NCBI GenBank assembly: GCA_003194525.1
Contig: NBIV01000161.1
Location: 62,001 to 126,000 of the forward strand
Origin: Gracilariopsis chorda
Taxonomy: Eukaryota; Rhodophyta; Florideophyceae; Gracilariales; Gracilariaceae
Direction of reading: 5' to 3'
DNA: 64,000 nucleotides
Made by a program: the position numbers and the translations under genes. Positions 54,002-64,000 of the stretch are shown one piece after another; the first letter of the stretch is position 1, and the number at the start of each line of letters is the position of its first letter. The notes below the pieces were generated by a model. The model was given only the letters and a program-made list of their open reading frames with translations, searched no databases and was not told where the DNA came from.

Positions 54002-54720
54002 GGTAGCCTCGAATTCATTACACAAACTATGCAGAAGCTTCTTGAGTTGGTAGTGGACATTAAACCACAAAGAAAAAATTATTGGTCAATAGTTGCGAAA
54101 AAAACTCACGCATGGTGCCGAAAAAACAACTGACCGCAAAGAATGGCAGACGCCTTGAAAGATAAGTTTAAACATCTCGCGTACACCAAACAACCAACTC
54201 CTCATCCACATATTCCGTTCATATTACGACGCAAGAAACAAATTTCTCTTGATACTAACGCCAAAGCACGGGAAATTGTGCTTTAAGACCACCATGAGAA
54301 CCCTGCACCTTCCAAGAAGTAAAATAAAAAATGCAAGAGAAATGTTTGTTGTTGTCAATGGAGCTAGAAAAAAAAGATTGGCATATGATCACTGGCTTCT
54401 ATTGGAGAAACGGATGCATGTATATATGTCAGAACCCAAGAAAACTATGACGAAGACCATGCTTGATATTGCTGAATTTATCGAGAGCTCTGTGCAAAAG
54501 AAAGGAGAAGTTATATCTTTATCCGCTTTTCAAGAATTGGTTCAGAAAGAAATGGAAGGTGCAAGGCGTAGAGTGCTTTAGGAGATTGTACCTCAACAGA
54601 ATAACTATCCCCATCTGGCAAGTGCGTCAGTAATGCTGCCTATTATAGTAAAGATATTCCGATCTTCTTTTGATGCACAACAGTGTTTAAAAGAATTTGA
54701 GAATGAGATGTAGGTGCGAT
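54002..54720 (+). pseudogene. Myb/SANT-like domain protein remnant
   Basis: Frame 54002-54286, one TGA at 54131-54133: MQKLLELVVDIKPQRKNYWS, VAKKTHAWCRKNN, then ALKDKFKHLAYTKQPTPHP and RRKKQI. The LL.LV..I.P...N.W..VA pattern followed by LK.KF..LA..K.PTG fits the Myb/SANT-like DNA-binding domains common in transposon-linked proteins of oomycetes, fungi and algae (DUF6818 type). After a shift, 54249-54581 continues with charged helical sequence (TMLDIAEFIESSVQKKGEV). Broken. Confidence 0.45.
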
Positions 54721-54786
54721 GGGTTTGAGTTGGAGATACTTAGTAGAAAGATATGGCTTTGAATGCGTAAGAAAGTAAAACGATAC

Positions 54787-55585
54787 AGTTAGTGCAATTT
54801 CTGGAAGTGGGAGTGCACCAAAAGATGTTCGGGATCTTCCCTTATTAGATTTGAGCCCAGTTGGGAAGAGCCATCCCAGGAGTGGCCCGACTATAAAGTT
54901 TTGTAAGGCCGAGGCCACCCATCGTGACTTGCGCAAGGATTTTGAGACAAGAATCACGTATCCGCAAAAGCGATGTATGGGGGTAATCGTCCTCTAGAGA
55001 GGTGAGGTTTCCACGTTAGTGGCATGCGCGGACAGGGGCCGTAAGTACCGGGAAAGCCACCCTGTAAAAGGAAAGATAAGGGGGAGCCGATTCACGAGTG
55101 TTGTGACGAATACTAACGGCAGTGCCTGTAAATAAACCTTATGCAAGGCTAACACAAAGAGAGTTGGAATATAAATCCCAATAATCGGGTCCTTTAGATA
55201 GGCAAGGGGGTTAACCTTCCTGTATGAGACGATGCTTCCCTCCAAACAGGGTTAGAGAACACGCGAACACGGTGAGGTCTAGAGCCAATTCCACAGGTTG
55301 GGGTCTCTTCTTGGGGAAGGATTACGGGTGCAATGGCAACTTGCCGGCGCACTAACTACTAACCATCCCAGAAATGGGTGTAAAAATAATAAATAATATT
55401 AACTAAATTACTCCACTTTGGTGGTTCATGCCCACTACTGTGGCCAACTGCGAATTCACTCTTCCGTGTCCCGCGTGTCTAATCCACAATTAGTGGTCGT
55501 AGATCATGCAATGACTACATTACCGAAACATTCGGGAAATCAACCAAGTACCAAGAATCCCTCCCTGAGGACATTGCAATTCAAT
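54787..55585 (-). mobile_element. Old solo LTR of the gypsy A/B family, inverted
   Basis: The reverse complement follows the A LTR from its start (CCTCAGGGAGGGATTCTTGG equivalent near 55560) to its end (ATCCCGAACATC...GTGCA near 54830-54790), length about 799 bp, with many substitutions. ATAC flanks both sides (54783-54786, 55586-55589), a likely remnant of the target duplication. No internal region remains. Confidence 0.75.
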
Positions 55586-55693
55586 ACGTACAGCATCATT
55601 GTAATGATTATTCTACTGTTATGAGATATGACCGGCCAAGTAAAACCAGACTTTAAGTAAGCGAGCAAAATAGTCGGTGAAGTTGGTGAGACC

Positions 55694-55945
55694 ATGGTCA
55701 GCATGCTGGTGAAGAGTGTTTGTAGCACTCTACGACAACAGCGGCAGCAGTTATGGCGATTTGGCGGGGCCTATGCGTTTGTGCGCCATTTTGACATGTA
55801 TGTAGACGGGTTTTCGTGGGAAGTGGGAGACGCAGCGGCGCAAGTGTACCTACCAGGAAGCGTGTGGCACATTAACCGCGCGTTTTCGGATGCTCGTCGC
55901 CATGGGGAGGTATTGCCCATGAGTAGACTGCACGTACTCAGATGA
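55694..55945 (+). CDS. Hypothetical 83-codon ORF
   Basis: ATG 55694. Arg- and Gln-rich start, then FVRHFDMYVDGFSWEVGDAA. No family recognised. May be chance. Confidence 0.2.
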   Translation: MVSMLVKSVCSTLRQQRQQLWRFGGAYAFVRHFDMYVDGFSWEVGDAAAQVYLPGSVWHINRAFSDARRHGEVLPMSRLHVLR

Positions 55946-56371
55946 CATAGAAGTATCGGAATGGATGTTACAAGATCAGAACAGGCAGAGCAGCACGATA
56001 GCGCTCCGTGAGCTGCTTCTTCGTCGGACCGATCAAGTGATCGGCGCGCAAGCCATGATAAATGACGCGTAGCAATGATGCAGCGGCTTTGCGCAGCAAA
56101 TCACACGAGCACTGTAATAGGGGCGCAAACAAGTTTTTGGCAGTGCCACGGTTTCAAGATTGGAATCACAACGTTGCGTGCATGCGCAGCCACGTGCTAC
56201 GTACTGTCACACCAACCGCAGCGCCACGTGATGCACACATCCAGCTCTGCCATTCCGTCCTCTCCCCCACCTTTGACCCATCCCACGCGCTCTTCAAGTA
56301 CCGCACCGTGCTCCCTCTCCCACCTTTCTTCCACCCCCGCTTACCCCTCTCCGTCGTTCCTAACTTCCGTC

Positions 56372-56569
56372 ATGGCTACTCCTCAGCCGCCCCCCGATGT
56401 CCTGTCCTGCTCCCACCGCTGCGCCAATGACTCTACCCCCGTAGGGCTGCCTCTTCTGCCATCCCTCACCGGTGCCCTCTATGATGACCACACCTTCCAC
56501 CCTGCTTCTCTGGGTTCCGATAGCACCTTCCCGCACGTCACGTCCCAGCCAACAGCCACTGCAGCATAA
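56372..56569 (+). CDS. Hypothetical 65-codon Pro/Ser-rich ORF
   Basis: ATG 56372 after a CT-rich leader. No domain. After a shift the downstream frame reads CIYCRKVKASIT (near 56690-56730), weakly like a BED-type zinc-finger piece of a hAT element. Low support. Confidence 0.2.
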   Translation: MATPQPPPDVLSCSHRCANDSTPVGLPLLPSLTGALYDDHTFHPASLGSDSTFPHVTSQPTATAA

Positions 56570-56790
56570 CGACAGCCCGGTCCATTCAAAATTGCATTGT
56601 CGAGGCCTACGGCTTTGATAACAGCGGTTCTGCCACTAACGTAGATCACAAACTTGCTGCTACCGCCTACTAGGAAAAGAGGGTCCACCAATGTATATAT
56701 TGCAGGAAAGTGAAAGCATCAATTACATCCGCAAAATTTTCATACCTTGAACACTGACCGTATCTCATTATTCCCAGTTGTACGTGTTCG

Positions 56791-57699
56791 TTAGTTCATT
56801 AAGTGATAGCAAATCGCAATTATATCACACCTTCTTCCATTATCAGCTGGACGTATTGTACGAAGTCTTCGGAAAAGAATTTTTAACACTTTTGCACTCC
56901 ACTTCGCAGACTGGCAGTAAGCGGAGTATATTTTCTCAAGTACGCAGTTCACTGCCGCCATCTCTATAGACCTCGGCATTTGTATCGCTTCGTTCGACTT
57001 CCTAGAGCGCAGCATTTTCCCATTAGTTATTCTTAGGTTGGCTGCGAATGCACTATCATCAATGATTGCGTACCCCAGTAGCATGACCTCATCAGAGAAG
57101 CGTGGCCAGTAGAGATCAGAAATCCCTGCAATTTTCGAGTCGTGCCATGAGCCTGGGTAGTTGATTGCTCCATGGATGATTTCCACATAGAATCTCGACA
57201 CGAACAGGTTTGTAACCTCTGTACGCTGCGTATATCCTTCGAATTAAGAGTTCTGGAGGTTAAAATCACCGTAACTTGCACAACAGAAAAGCCCGTCATC
57301 ACCAACTTCAAATATACCCTTCAAGTACATGGCTGCGTCTGTTCTTGACTGCTCGAGGCGTCTTGCAGTATCCTGCATGTCCAGTACAGTTGGGCACTCA
57401 CTGCGAGCTTCCGTTATGTTTCCGGCTTTTAGAGCTCTTAACATCAACATTAATCCATATTTTAACCACGCACTCACTCTAGACTGCAAAAGGCTGAATA
57501 TTGAAAAAAGCGAGTACATTATACCCGCCGTTCTCACATACCACAGTACCAATCTAAGTAGTTCCACTGATCGCAATCCTACTTTTCGTCCTCTCCTGTT
57601 GGCATGCTTGGAATATGGGATATGATATTCACAAGTTTGATGCACGCTTTCATTTTGAGGAAGAAGATGATGGAACAACTGCCCTTTGGTGACGTTCAA
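56791..57699 (-). pseudogene. PIF/Harbinger-type (DDE_Tnp_4) transposase remnant
   Basis: One minus-strand frame from 57699 to 56791 with a single stop (TAA 57244-57246). Motifs in order: LRLVLWYVRTAGIMYSLFSIF (helix-turn-helix-like), then KGIFEVGDDGLFCCASYGD (first Asp), GAINYPGSWHDSKIAG, YAIIDDSAFAA (second Asp), and CQSAKWSAKVLKILFRRLR where relatives usually have an acidic residue (AEW) at the Lys. These are the hallmarks of the Harbinger family. About 300 residues, near full length; the stop and probable loss of the Glu make it inactive. TIRs not found. Confidence 0.65.
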
Positions 57700-58149
57700 A
57701 TGAACGATAAAATTATCATCTTTATCACAGGATAAGAGTTCCTACTAGTCTATGCCGACTTGAGCGTGGATAATTTCTTTTAACCCGGATCGAATTAACT
57801 TTCTCTTCTTCGATATCGGTCGTTGCGGTTGGAGCGCAAGAACTGTGCTCAAACGAACCACGTTTGTCTTCCATCACATAAAATCGAGAAGAAAGAGCAT
57901 AACAAACAGTTTGGTCTCAGGTGTCATCCCGTAAGATACTGCAGTGCATGTTATCGAGTTTGGTAATATGAAACAGCTGCGGAGGCGGAAGCTAGGTGGA
58001 GATCGGTTGGGTCTAATATTCGTAAAAGAAGAATTGGTTGCTTGTAACTTACTGGATACCAGCGTTTGTCGTTCTTCAGCGAGTACCAGAACACCGCTGC
58101 CGAACGACAAACTTGCAGCGAGTAAAGTTTCTTTTTTGTAACCCCCTAT

Positions 58150-58290
58150 TGGATGCAGGCGTGTCACTCGCTCCGTTTGTCAATTCCTGGATCCTCCCAC
58201 TTTCGGGCAGCGACAGAGAGAGCGTTTCGACTCCTACTCGATTTTGCCACACGTACATTACACGGTACCCCCATGCTACGTTCGTGAGGA
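58150..58290 (+). other. Dispersed repeat, plus-strand copy (FVNSWILP motif)
   Basis: Inverted partner of 53445-53732; see that entry. Confidence 0.4.
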
Positions 58291-58697
58291 AATTTTCTCA
58301 CGAAAGTGATGGGTGAGCATTTTGTGAGATAGTTCCAGGTCCCACGGCGTGGAAGATGTGGTTCCATTGTCAGGGTGAAGCTCACCAAGAACTGTTGGTG
58401 ACCTCACCCAGATCATCACCTTTCGGGGCATAACCTCTTACTTTAGGACTCCCTCACCCTGTACTTTCTCTACACTCTGATAGTGGTTCTTTGCTAAACA
58501 AAATGAGCGTTGTGCCCAGCTCGCCCGCCCTGTGCCTTGCAAAAAATTCATAAAAGCAAATTTCAATGTTTGTCTCCATAACACCGCGTCTTTGCCCCGA
58601 CACAACACACAAGCATTTTCAACAGTCTTCAGTAGCAGAAAAGAACTCGAGTTAATACCAACTTCATCTCCTTTTCCACCAGCTGAGCACACTTTGT

Positions 58698-61495
58698 GTG
58701 GTTTTCGAAAAAGCACATCCTGTTAGTTTCGGTTCAAATCAGGATATAGACTCAAATGATTTGGAGAACGATTGCAATGATAAAACCAAAATCGTTACCA
58801 ACAATCGCTATCTACATAAAGCTCTAAACAAAACTGCCGACACGCGCAACAATCTTCCAAACGAAGCAGAGGTACTAGCTAAGCATACGGACCTGACACC
58901 AGATGTGACGAAAAATCTTCTCATAGCCTGTATCGCTTCTTCAAAGTATTCAGCAAATGTGGAGTGTAATAGCGATCCAGAATACTCAATGGATGATTAA
59001 TACGATCTAGGTTTCAAAAATAATATCCCTTTTACTAACCCTGATGTAATCATCCTGGACGAAAAAGCTCGAGATATTGTAGAAAATACCTACAAAGCCG
59101 AACAAGTGGGATTTACAACCATTGCACAAGAAGCCACACAGGTCCCAGTCGAAGACCTATGGTTTCTGTATTTGCTGACGGTATCGACACAATCTTAGAA
59201 AATAGCCTTGACTTTCCCAATCAAAACGTGACTGAGAATGATCTCACTAGCCCTCCTAATCATAATGCGCGAACTGAGGGTTTTGAAGTCTGACAGTGTG
59301 CGTCACCATTTTGTTCGCTTACAATCAGCATCGATGATATTAACAAGATCTGGCAACACGATTCGTCGCTGAAGCTAATGGAATTCTAGATGCTGTCATC
59401 TGTGAGATTTCTGGAGCTGGAAGAACCACACACGTATGTGGAAGTATTTTATCTCGTCTTCCTGTGTTGGATGTTTTCCTTCCAGAACACCTATTGGGAA
59501 CGATTGTCGCAAATACTAACCGCGTTCTGACAGCCGGAGAAAAGAAGCTTACAATCGTATAAGAATTTAAAGTGTACTTATTCTCCATGTACTCGCTGCG
59601 AGTTACTGTAAAAGTGTGGGAGTTATGACAGCGAAATAAGACAAAAGGTTTTTCTTTCAGATTGGTATCACCAGGAAGAGGTACCCAGGATTTTGGTCTG
59701 CAATGTCTTTCACTGTAGAGAAAACAGAACGCATAGAGATAAGAGGAACGGATGGTTTAATGTTCCTCAGAGAGCTAATGATCTAAGCCGGGAACCGAAG
59801 GACGAGTTCGCGGCCATTGACAGGATGTTCTGTTATATACCTTGTCAAACTATATTTAGTTCGGATGATGATCATCAGCGCTTGGGGTCACGTGCCGTCA
59901 CCCATCTGACCGTAGTGTATCACAATAACAATCCGAAGATGGCCCTTGGTCCCTTGAATAGCGCTCTTTGTTCATCGTTGAATCCAGTATTCCTTGCCAA
60001 CGACTACTTGCGCTACGGTGAAAATTACAGAGGTTTTGGAGTGATTGGTTAGAGTAATCAAGGTGAGCCAACGGCAGGTACTGCGTGGCCAATGACAGAA
60101 AATATTTTATCCTCTAATCATGGCTATAGTGGTGAACAGACAGTCGATTTTGATCAATGGCCGCATTGGAGCTGGTGGGATTGGTACTTATAAGCGCAGC
60201 TACGACTCTTCTTTTTTATTTGGCGAAGGACGCATACGAAAACACCACAAATGGAGAGTTATCAGGGAGTAAGGATGCACAGGTATGTACAGTGCTTTGC
60301 GAAAGCCGAAGACCACTGCTGGGGGAAACTTCGAAGCATGCGTTTACCGTGAACGCTTTAGCGGAAGAATAGCAACTATTTATCATAATAATCGGAGAAT
60401 GTTTTGCTCGAGCAAATTTACATTAATTTCAAAGAACGGTTATAATTTATATATGGACACATCTGAGATAGCAAATTTTCACACTTTCTACGATAGACAT
60501 GTTACCATAGCGCGTCGAACCCATAATAAATCGGTGTCAGTGGTTTCCATGGAGTGCGTGAAAATTTTTCAAGCACTTGCAAATGTTTAGGACGTAACAT
60601 TGCTGCAACCAGAAGATCCTTCATAGTTCCTGGCACGTGAATCAAGATTGAAATCTAGAACTACACAGAGCTTTTTCAAATGTATAGGAAAGTACTTGGA
60701 GAATAACATCGAGGGCTTAACAAGTTCAACATGTGGCAAAGAAAATGGAAGGGGTTCGGTAACGTTTCCAGAAAGCCTTGACGAAACAAAACATCGGCTA
60801 ACGTCATGTATGGCAAACAAAGCACATGTGTTAGGGATTAAAAAGGCTGGCACGATCTCCATAGATGAAGGAAAAAGCGCATCAGACTTTGTAGTGATTG
60901 CAAAAGCGAACACTGCTAGTTCAATGACGAAGGCTCGATTGTAGCAGGTTATGAGAATTGTGGGCCATTCTCTGTCAAGCAGTCCGTTGAAATCTCAGAT
61001 TGGTAGCAAGTGACTGGAGTTGTTTGAGAGGGTTATCAATTTTTTGCAACATTAGCAGTAGTGGGAGACGACGAACTAACTGAAAAGCAGAGAGAGGCTA
61101 TGAAAACAAAAATTGTTTTGGATAATCTATACAGGACGTCTTTGGATACCTGGGTCATGAAGCCGTTGGTTAGCACAGCTGGTATGAAAGAAGGTATTGT
61201 AAACGAAAGGCAGATGCTTAGGGAGCTCCCAACAATTTTCCAACGTAACAATGTGACAAGGGGAGTATTCTTTGCATCGGGAATACTGGAAGATATGGAT
61301 CAGCGATTCGTTGTACGGCACATGCGAACAACTGAGTTAGTTTCCCCTAAGTCATAATTGATGGTTTCCGACAGCCCTGATGGACTAGCATGTATACACA
61401 TTGAAAATGGAGACTATGTATTATATGTCATTGAAATCAGAACGTTAACCGCACTGCAAACTATAGAGAATGCACGGGAGGTCAAGCACAAATAA
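58698..61495 (+). pseudogene. Large DDE transposase remnant with C-terminal PD-(D/E)XK-like nuclease
   Basis: About 930 codons spread over three frames. Around 59400-59530 a piggyBac-like N-terminal pattern is seen (FLPEHLLGTIVANTNRVL). At 59861-59900 SDDDHQRLGSRAV supplies an Asp cluster. At 60115-60141 SNHGYSGEQ stands where related transposases have 'DRGY'. At 60178-60216 GTYKRSYDSSF, then YRERFSGRIATIYHNN. Near 60600 LLQPEDPS and SRTTQSFF follow. At 61061-61495 lies a distinct C-terminal domain: VNERQMLRELPTIFQRNN, then SPDGLACIHIENGDYVL and VIEIRT, which resembles the SPDG...EIK core of YqaJ-type PD-(D/E)XK nucleases with the Lys changed to Arg. Numerous stops; dead copy. I recognise the general layout from predicted proteins of oomycetes and algae, but cannot name the family. 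Confidence 0.45.
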
Positions 61496-61687
61496 GCACC
61501 ACTCATATGTCTCAGCGATATTTGCAGAAACGAAGATTCCTACAAGTTGTTTCAGTAACTATATCCGTCAGCTGAGTATCACCAACAATGTCTTCACCAC
61601 TTCTTTTGCCTCGGTGTTAAGCAGGTGCTTTATGTGCAGTCAAAAGGAAGTAACTGTGCAGTTAGAGAAATAGTACATAGAGCTATT

Positions 61688-62750
61688 TGTGGGTTCCATC
61701 ACAAAACCGTGAGGCAGGGGGGCCAAACTTAGCAATAAAGAAGGCTAGAAAGGGTGTCCCAGTATCAGAAAGCCTCATAGAGAGGAAAATGATAAACAGA
61801 GAGCACGAAACAATGGAAATGCAGAGACCAAAAGGACTCAACCTGCCAAACAAATATGAAAACGAAAGGGAGAGCGAAAGTCTCAATCCCAGAAAACTTC
61901 TTCAGAACTTCTTGAAACGGCGCGCGATCAAAGAATTATGTCAATGGCCACTACGGGTCAGACTCCAGGCTTCCGGTCAGACACTCCGGATGTGTAGCGA
62001 TATCTGCAGCCTATCTACTTCTGCGCAACCAGAAGCAGGCGCGTACAATGCTTACAGGGCTTCCAAAGGAGAGCTACTCACGGCGGGATATGATTTTACT
62101 CTATACCCAGTCTGGCCCTTTTCAGGAGAGGTTGCACGGCACATCGCCTGCGGACAGCTTCCCGTCCAGCATTCCATCCGTAAATTGCCAAGTCTTTCGA
62201 CCGACACCGTTATTCGAGCAAAGCTCTGGTGTGGCTCACAGACGAGAAAAGCACCTTTGGTACACACTGCCCGTCTCCACTCCACGCTTGAAGCTCTTAA
62301 ACTGGTCTTAGTGACGGCAGTTTCCCATCCCAAGTATGTACCTAGTGGCAAACGCCTCACTAGATGCAGATGACGGTTGAATGGTTGATTGAAAGAGTAA
62401 GAAAGGTTGAGGAGTGAGATATGTGTATGAGTGGGATGTTTTTGCTGAGTTCTGACCGACGTCCGGGCCTCAACTTCCCCTTCCATAACGTCTAAAAGCA
62501 CTTGAAACAACGCAGGAACGCATTACTACTTTCTACTTACTCATATGCGCGTGTAGGTTACTCCATTGGCTTCTAGCAGCCTCTGGAGCTGCACACGAAC
62601 CAATCACACTCCTTCTTCTGGCGCCAGCGTCACTTAAATACAGTATCACGGCTGGGCCAGCGAAGCAAAAGAATGCTCTATGAGCTGTTAGAACATTCTA
62701 CACGTGTGTTCTAGCAGTGCCGCAACATTCTCCACGTTTAGCAACCAACA
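61688..62750 (+). mobile_element. Solo LTR D2
   Basis: 1063 bp, TGTGGGTTCC...AACCAACA, same family, orientation and nearly the same length as D1 (22477-23538). No matching target duplication is visible (CTATT against GTCGG). A TATA-like TTAAATA lies near 62634. Confidence 0.65.
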
Positions 62751-62954
62751 GTCGGCACACCTCGATGGGCGGATCTGCAGGTGCCCTGCGCGAGACTTGG
62801 TGATACCTTGCAGTGGTCTCTCACGACAATGGCATCCAGCGCAAAGCGATTTAGCATCGTGACTATAGATGGGCTACAAAAACTTTGACGCCCCTTTTCC
62901 AGCTTCTACTTGCGGTATCGAACGCCAATCGGAAAGGGTATGCGTTGTCCGCTA
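62751..62954. other. Spacer, nothing recognised
   Basis: No ORF or repeat recognised between D2 and the MITE. Confidence 0.4.
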
Positions 62955-63322
62955 GTTTCTATCCGCCCGGATAAAATGTTGCCAAATGATTGTTTTTTGA
63001 AGGTTTTGAAACTTTCATACACGCCTCAAAACAGTGTTTCTGAATCAATAGTAGGATTTTTATATCAAAAACGCTTGTTCTCTGAAGCTTTGTAGGAAGG
63101 TAGACATATTTCACCAGCACATCGCTATTAAACCATCTGCTTGTCTTACGTTTCTACCTTTGACCTATCACAAACAACAGAAGCTTAGAATTTTAGCTAT
63201 ACAAATACATGTTGCATAACTTATACAGACTACAAAAGCCAAAACATCCGATCAAAATAACTAAAATGAAAGGTTATGTTGATTGTTTTGACCCCATATG
63301 AGGTCAGCGGTCCTATAGATAA
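62955..63322 (+). mobile_element. MITE, uninterrupted copy
   Basis: About 368 bp with a left end GTTTCTATCCGCCCGG and right part CCCCATATGAGGTCAGCGGTCC. It aligns along its full length with the two halves at 30497-30614 and 46344-46600. The right tip has decayed (ATAGATAAG for ATAGACACTAG). No coding capacity. Confidence 0.7.
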
Positions 63323-63375
63323 GTGTCTCTAGTCAGCCTTTGCTGACTGCTGCAAGAGTATGGGCATTCGATGTT

Positions 63376-63505
63376 TGAGTGTCATGGTGCACGATTTCAC
63401 GACAACGGACGATGACAGTCCTCTTTGTACACTTATTTGCTGGAGAGTAGATCAAAAGTATATGCGTAGCTCGAGAGTACCAGCACAGGCGTGCAATGCC
63501 AATGT
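63376..63505 (-). repeat. Truncated C-type LTR fragment, inverted
   Basis: The reverse complement matches the last ~130 bp of the C LTR (CTACTCTCCAGCAAA, TCGTGAAATCGTGCA, CATGACACTCA), showing that the 298-1337 repeat is a dispersed family. Confidence 0.65.
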
Positions 63506-64000
63506 AGTAAATAGGCAAAAACTGCGACAAAGAACCAAGATGCAAGGTAGAAAGGAAGCCCGGTAGTGAACATACAACACAACGAGCGACAAAGCCCGGT
63601 ACAATGTAGCAAAGAGACTATACCAGTGGATAACCTACGCGATCAAAACCTTAGATCTAGTGTAGTGCTGATGATCAGTCCTATTATAGCGCAATGGGCT
63701 ACACGCACGACCAAAACCTTAGGTCTAGGGCGCGGCCGAAGTGCACCGTGCTACGCAAGACGAGCCCTAACAAGAGCAGCAGAGTACAAGCACGTGGGAA
63801 GATGCGGGAGACCGAGCCGCAAGACGTTAATGGGTGGATGGTGAAGAGTGTGGTTGATGGCAGGGAGGAGCAGACTGCTCTAAGAGAAGGTGGGGGTTGC
63901 CAAAGGGAGAAGAAGTGGTCTGGCCCGAGTTGGCTTGGAGGCCACCAAAATAGGGCTTTTATGGACAATCGTTCGATATGAATACCCTCTAGTCTCGCAT
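63506..64000. other. Unannotated right flank
   Basis: Short frames only on both strands, no recognisable gene. Confidence 0.45.

Overview
This is eukaryotic nuclear DNA from a transposon-dominated, gene-poor region. No bacterial operons, CRISPR or rRNA are seen. The only recognisable ancestral host gene classes are a SEL1-repeat gene (about 20.2-30.5 kb, broken by insertions) and a decayed RETICULATA-like plastid protein gene (about 48-49.1 kb). The latter points to a photosynthetic host; a red alga would fit, but the window does not prove it.

Layout. (1) 0.3-16.4 kb: an old, internally deleted gypsy-like element ('C') with ~1.05 kb direct repeats that carry WD40-repeat coding remnants on their minus strand. 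Its gag is split by a young Ty3/gypsy chromovirus ('A', 1814-13353) with LTRs in which I found no difference, target duplication AGACT, gag, pol, a chromodomain, and a 595-codon antisense ORF. (2) 16.9-19.7 kb: a decayed piggyBac-like element with 16-bp terminal inverted repeats. (3) 20.2-46.6 kb: a nest. The SEL1-repeat gene was hit by a ~1.06 kb solo LTR (TSD ACTGG), by a Ty1/copia element on the minus strand ('copia 1', TSD AGCGG), and by a small MITE related to the piggyBac ends. The MITE was split by a second copia ('copia 2', plus strand, TSD AAGAA), whose RNase H domain was split by a second chromovirus copy ('B', TSD AAAGT). (4) 46.6-50.5 kb: RETICULATA-like remnant and low-confidence ORFs. 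(5) 50.5-64 kb: AT-richer DNA with remnants of a Myb/SANT-like protein, an old inverted solo LTR of the A/B family, a PIF/Harbinger transposase, a large DDE transposase with a C-terminal PD-(D/E)XK-like part, a second solo LTR, a full MITE and a fragment of the C-type LTR.

The most unusual signal is in the A/B chromovirus family. LTRs, gag, pol and the antisense ORF are packed with tiny perfect inverted repeats, very often a 5-bp stem around a 3-nt loop. In the 2.2-kb gag I read at least 15 of exactly this geometry, against about 2 expected by chance. They occur in all three codon phases, so this is a nucleic-acid feature and not a peptide repeat. Nearly all protein-coding potential in the window belongs to mobile elements, and almost all of it is broken.
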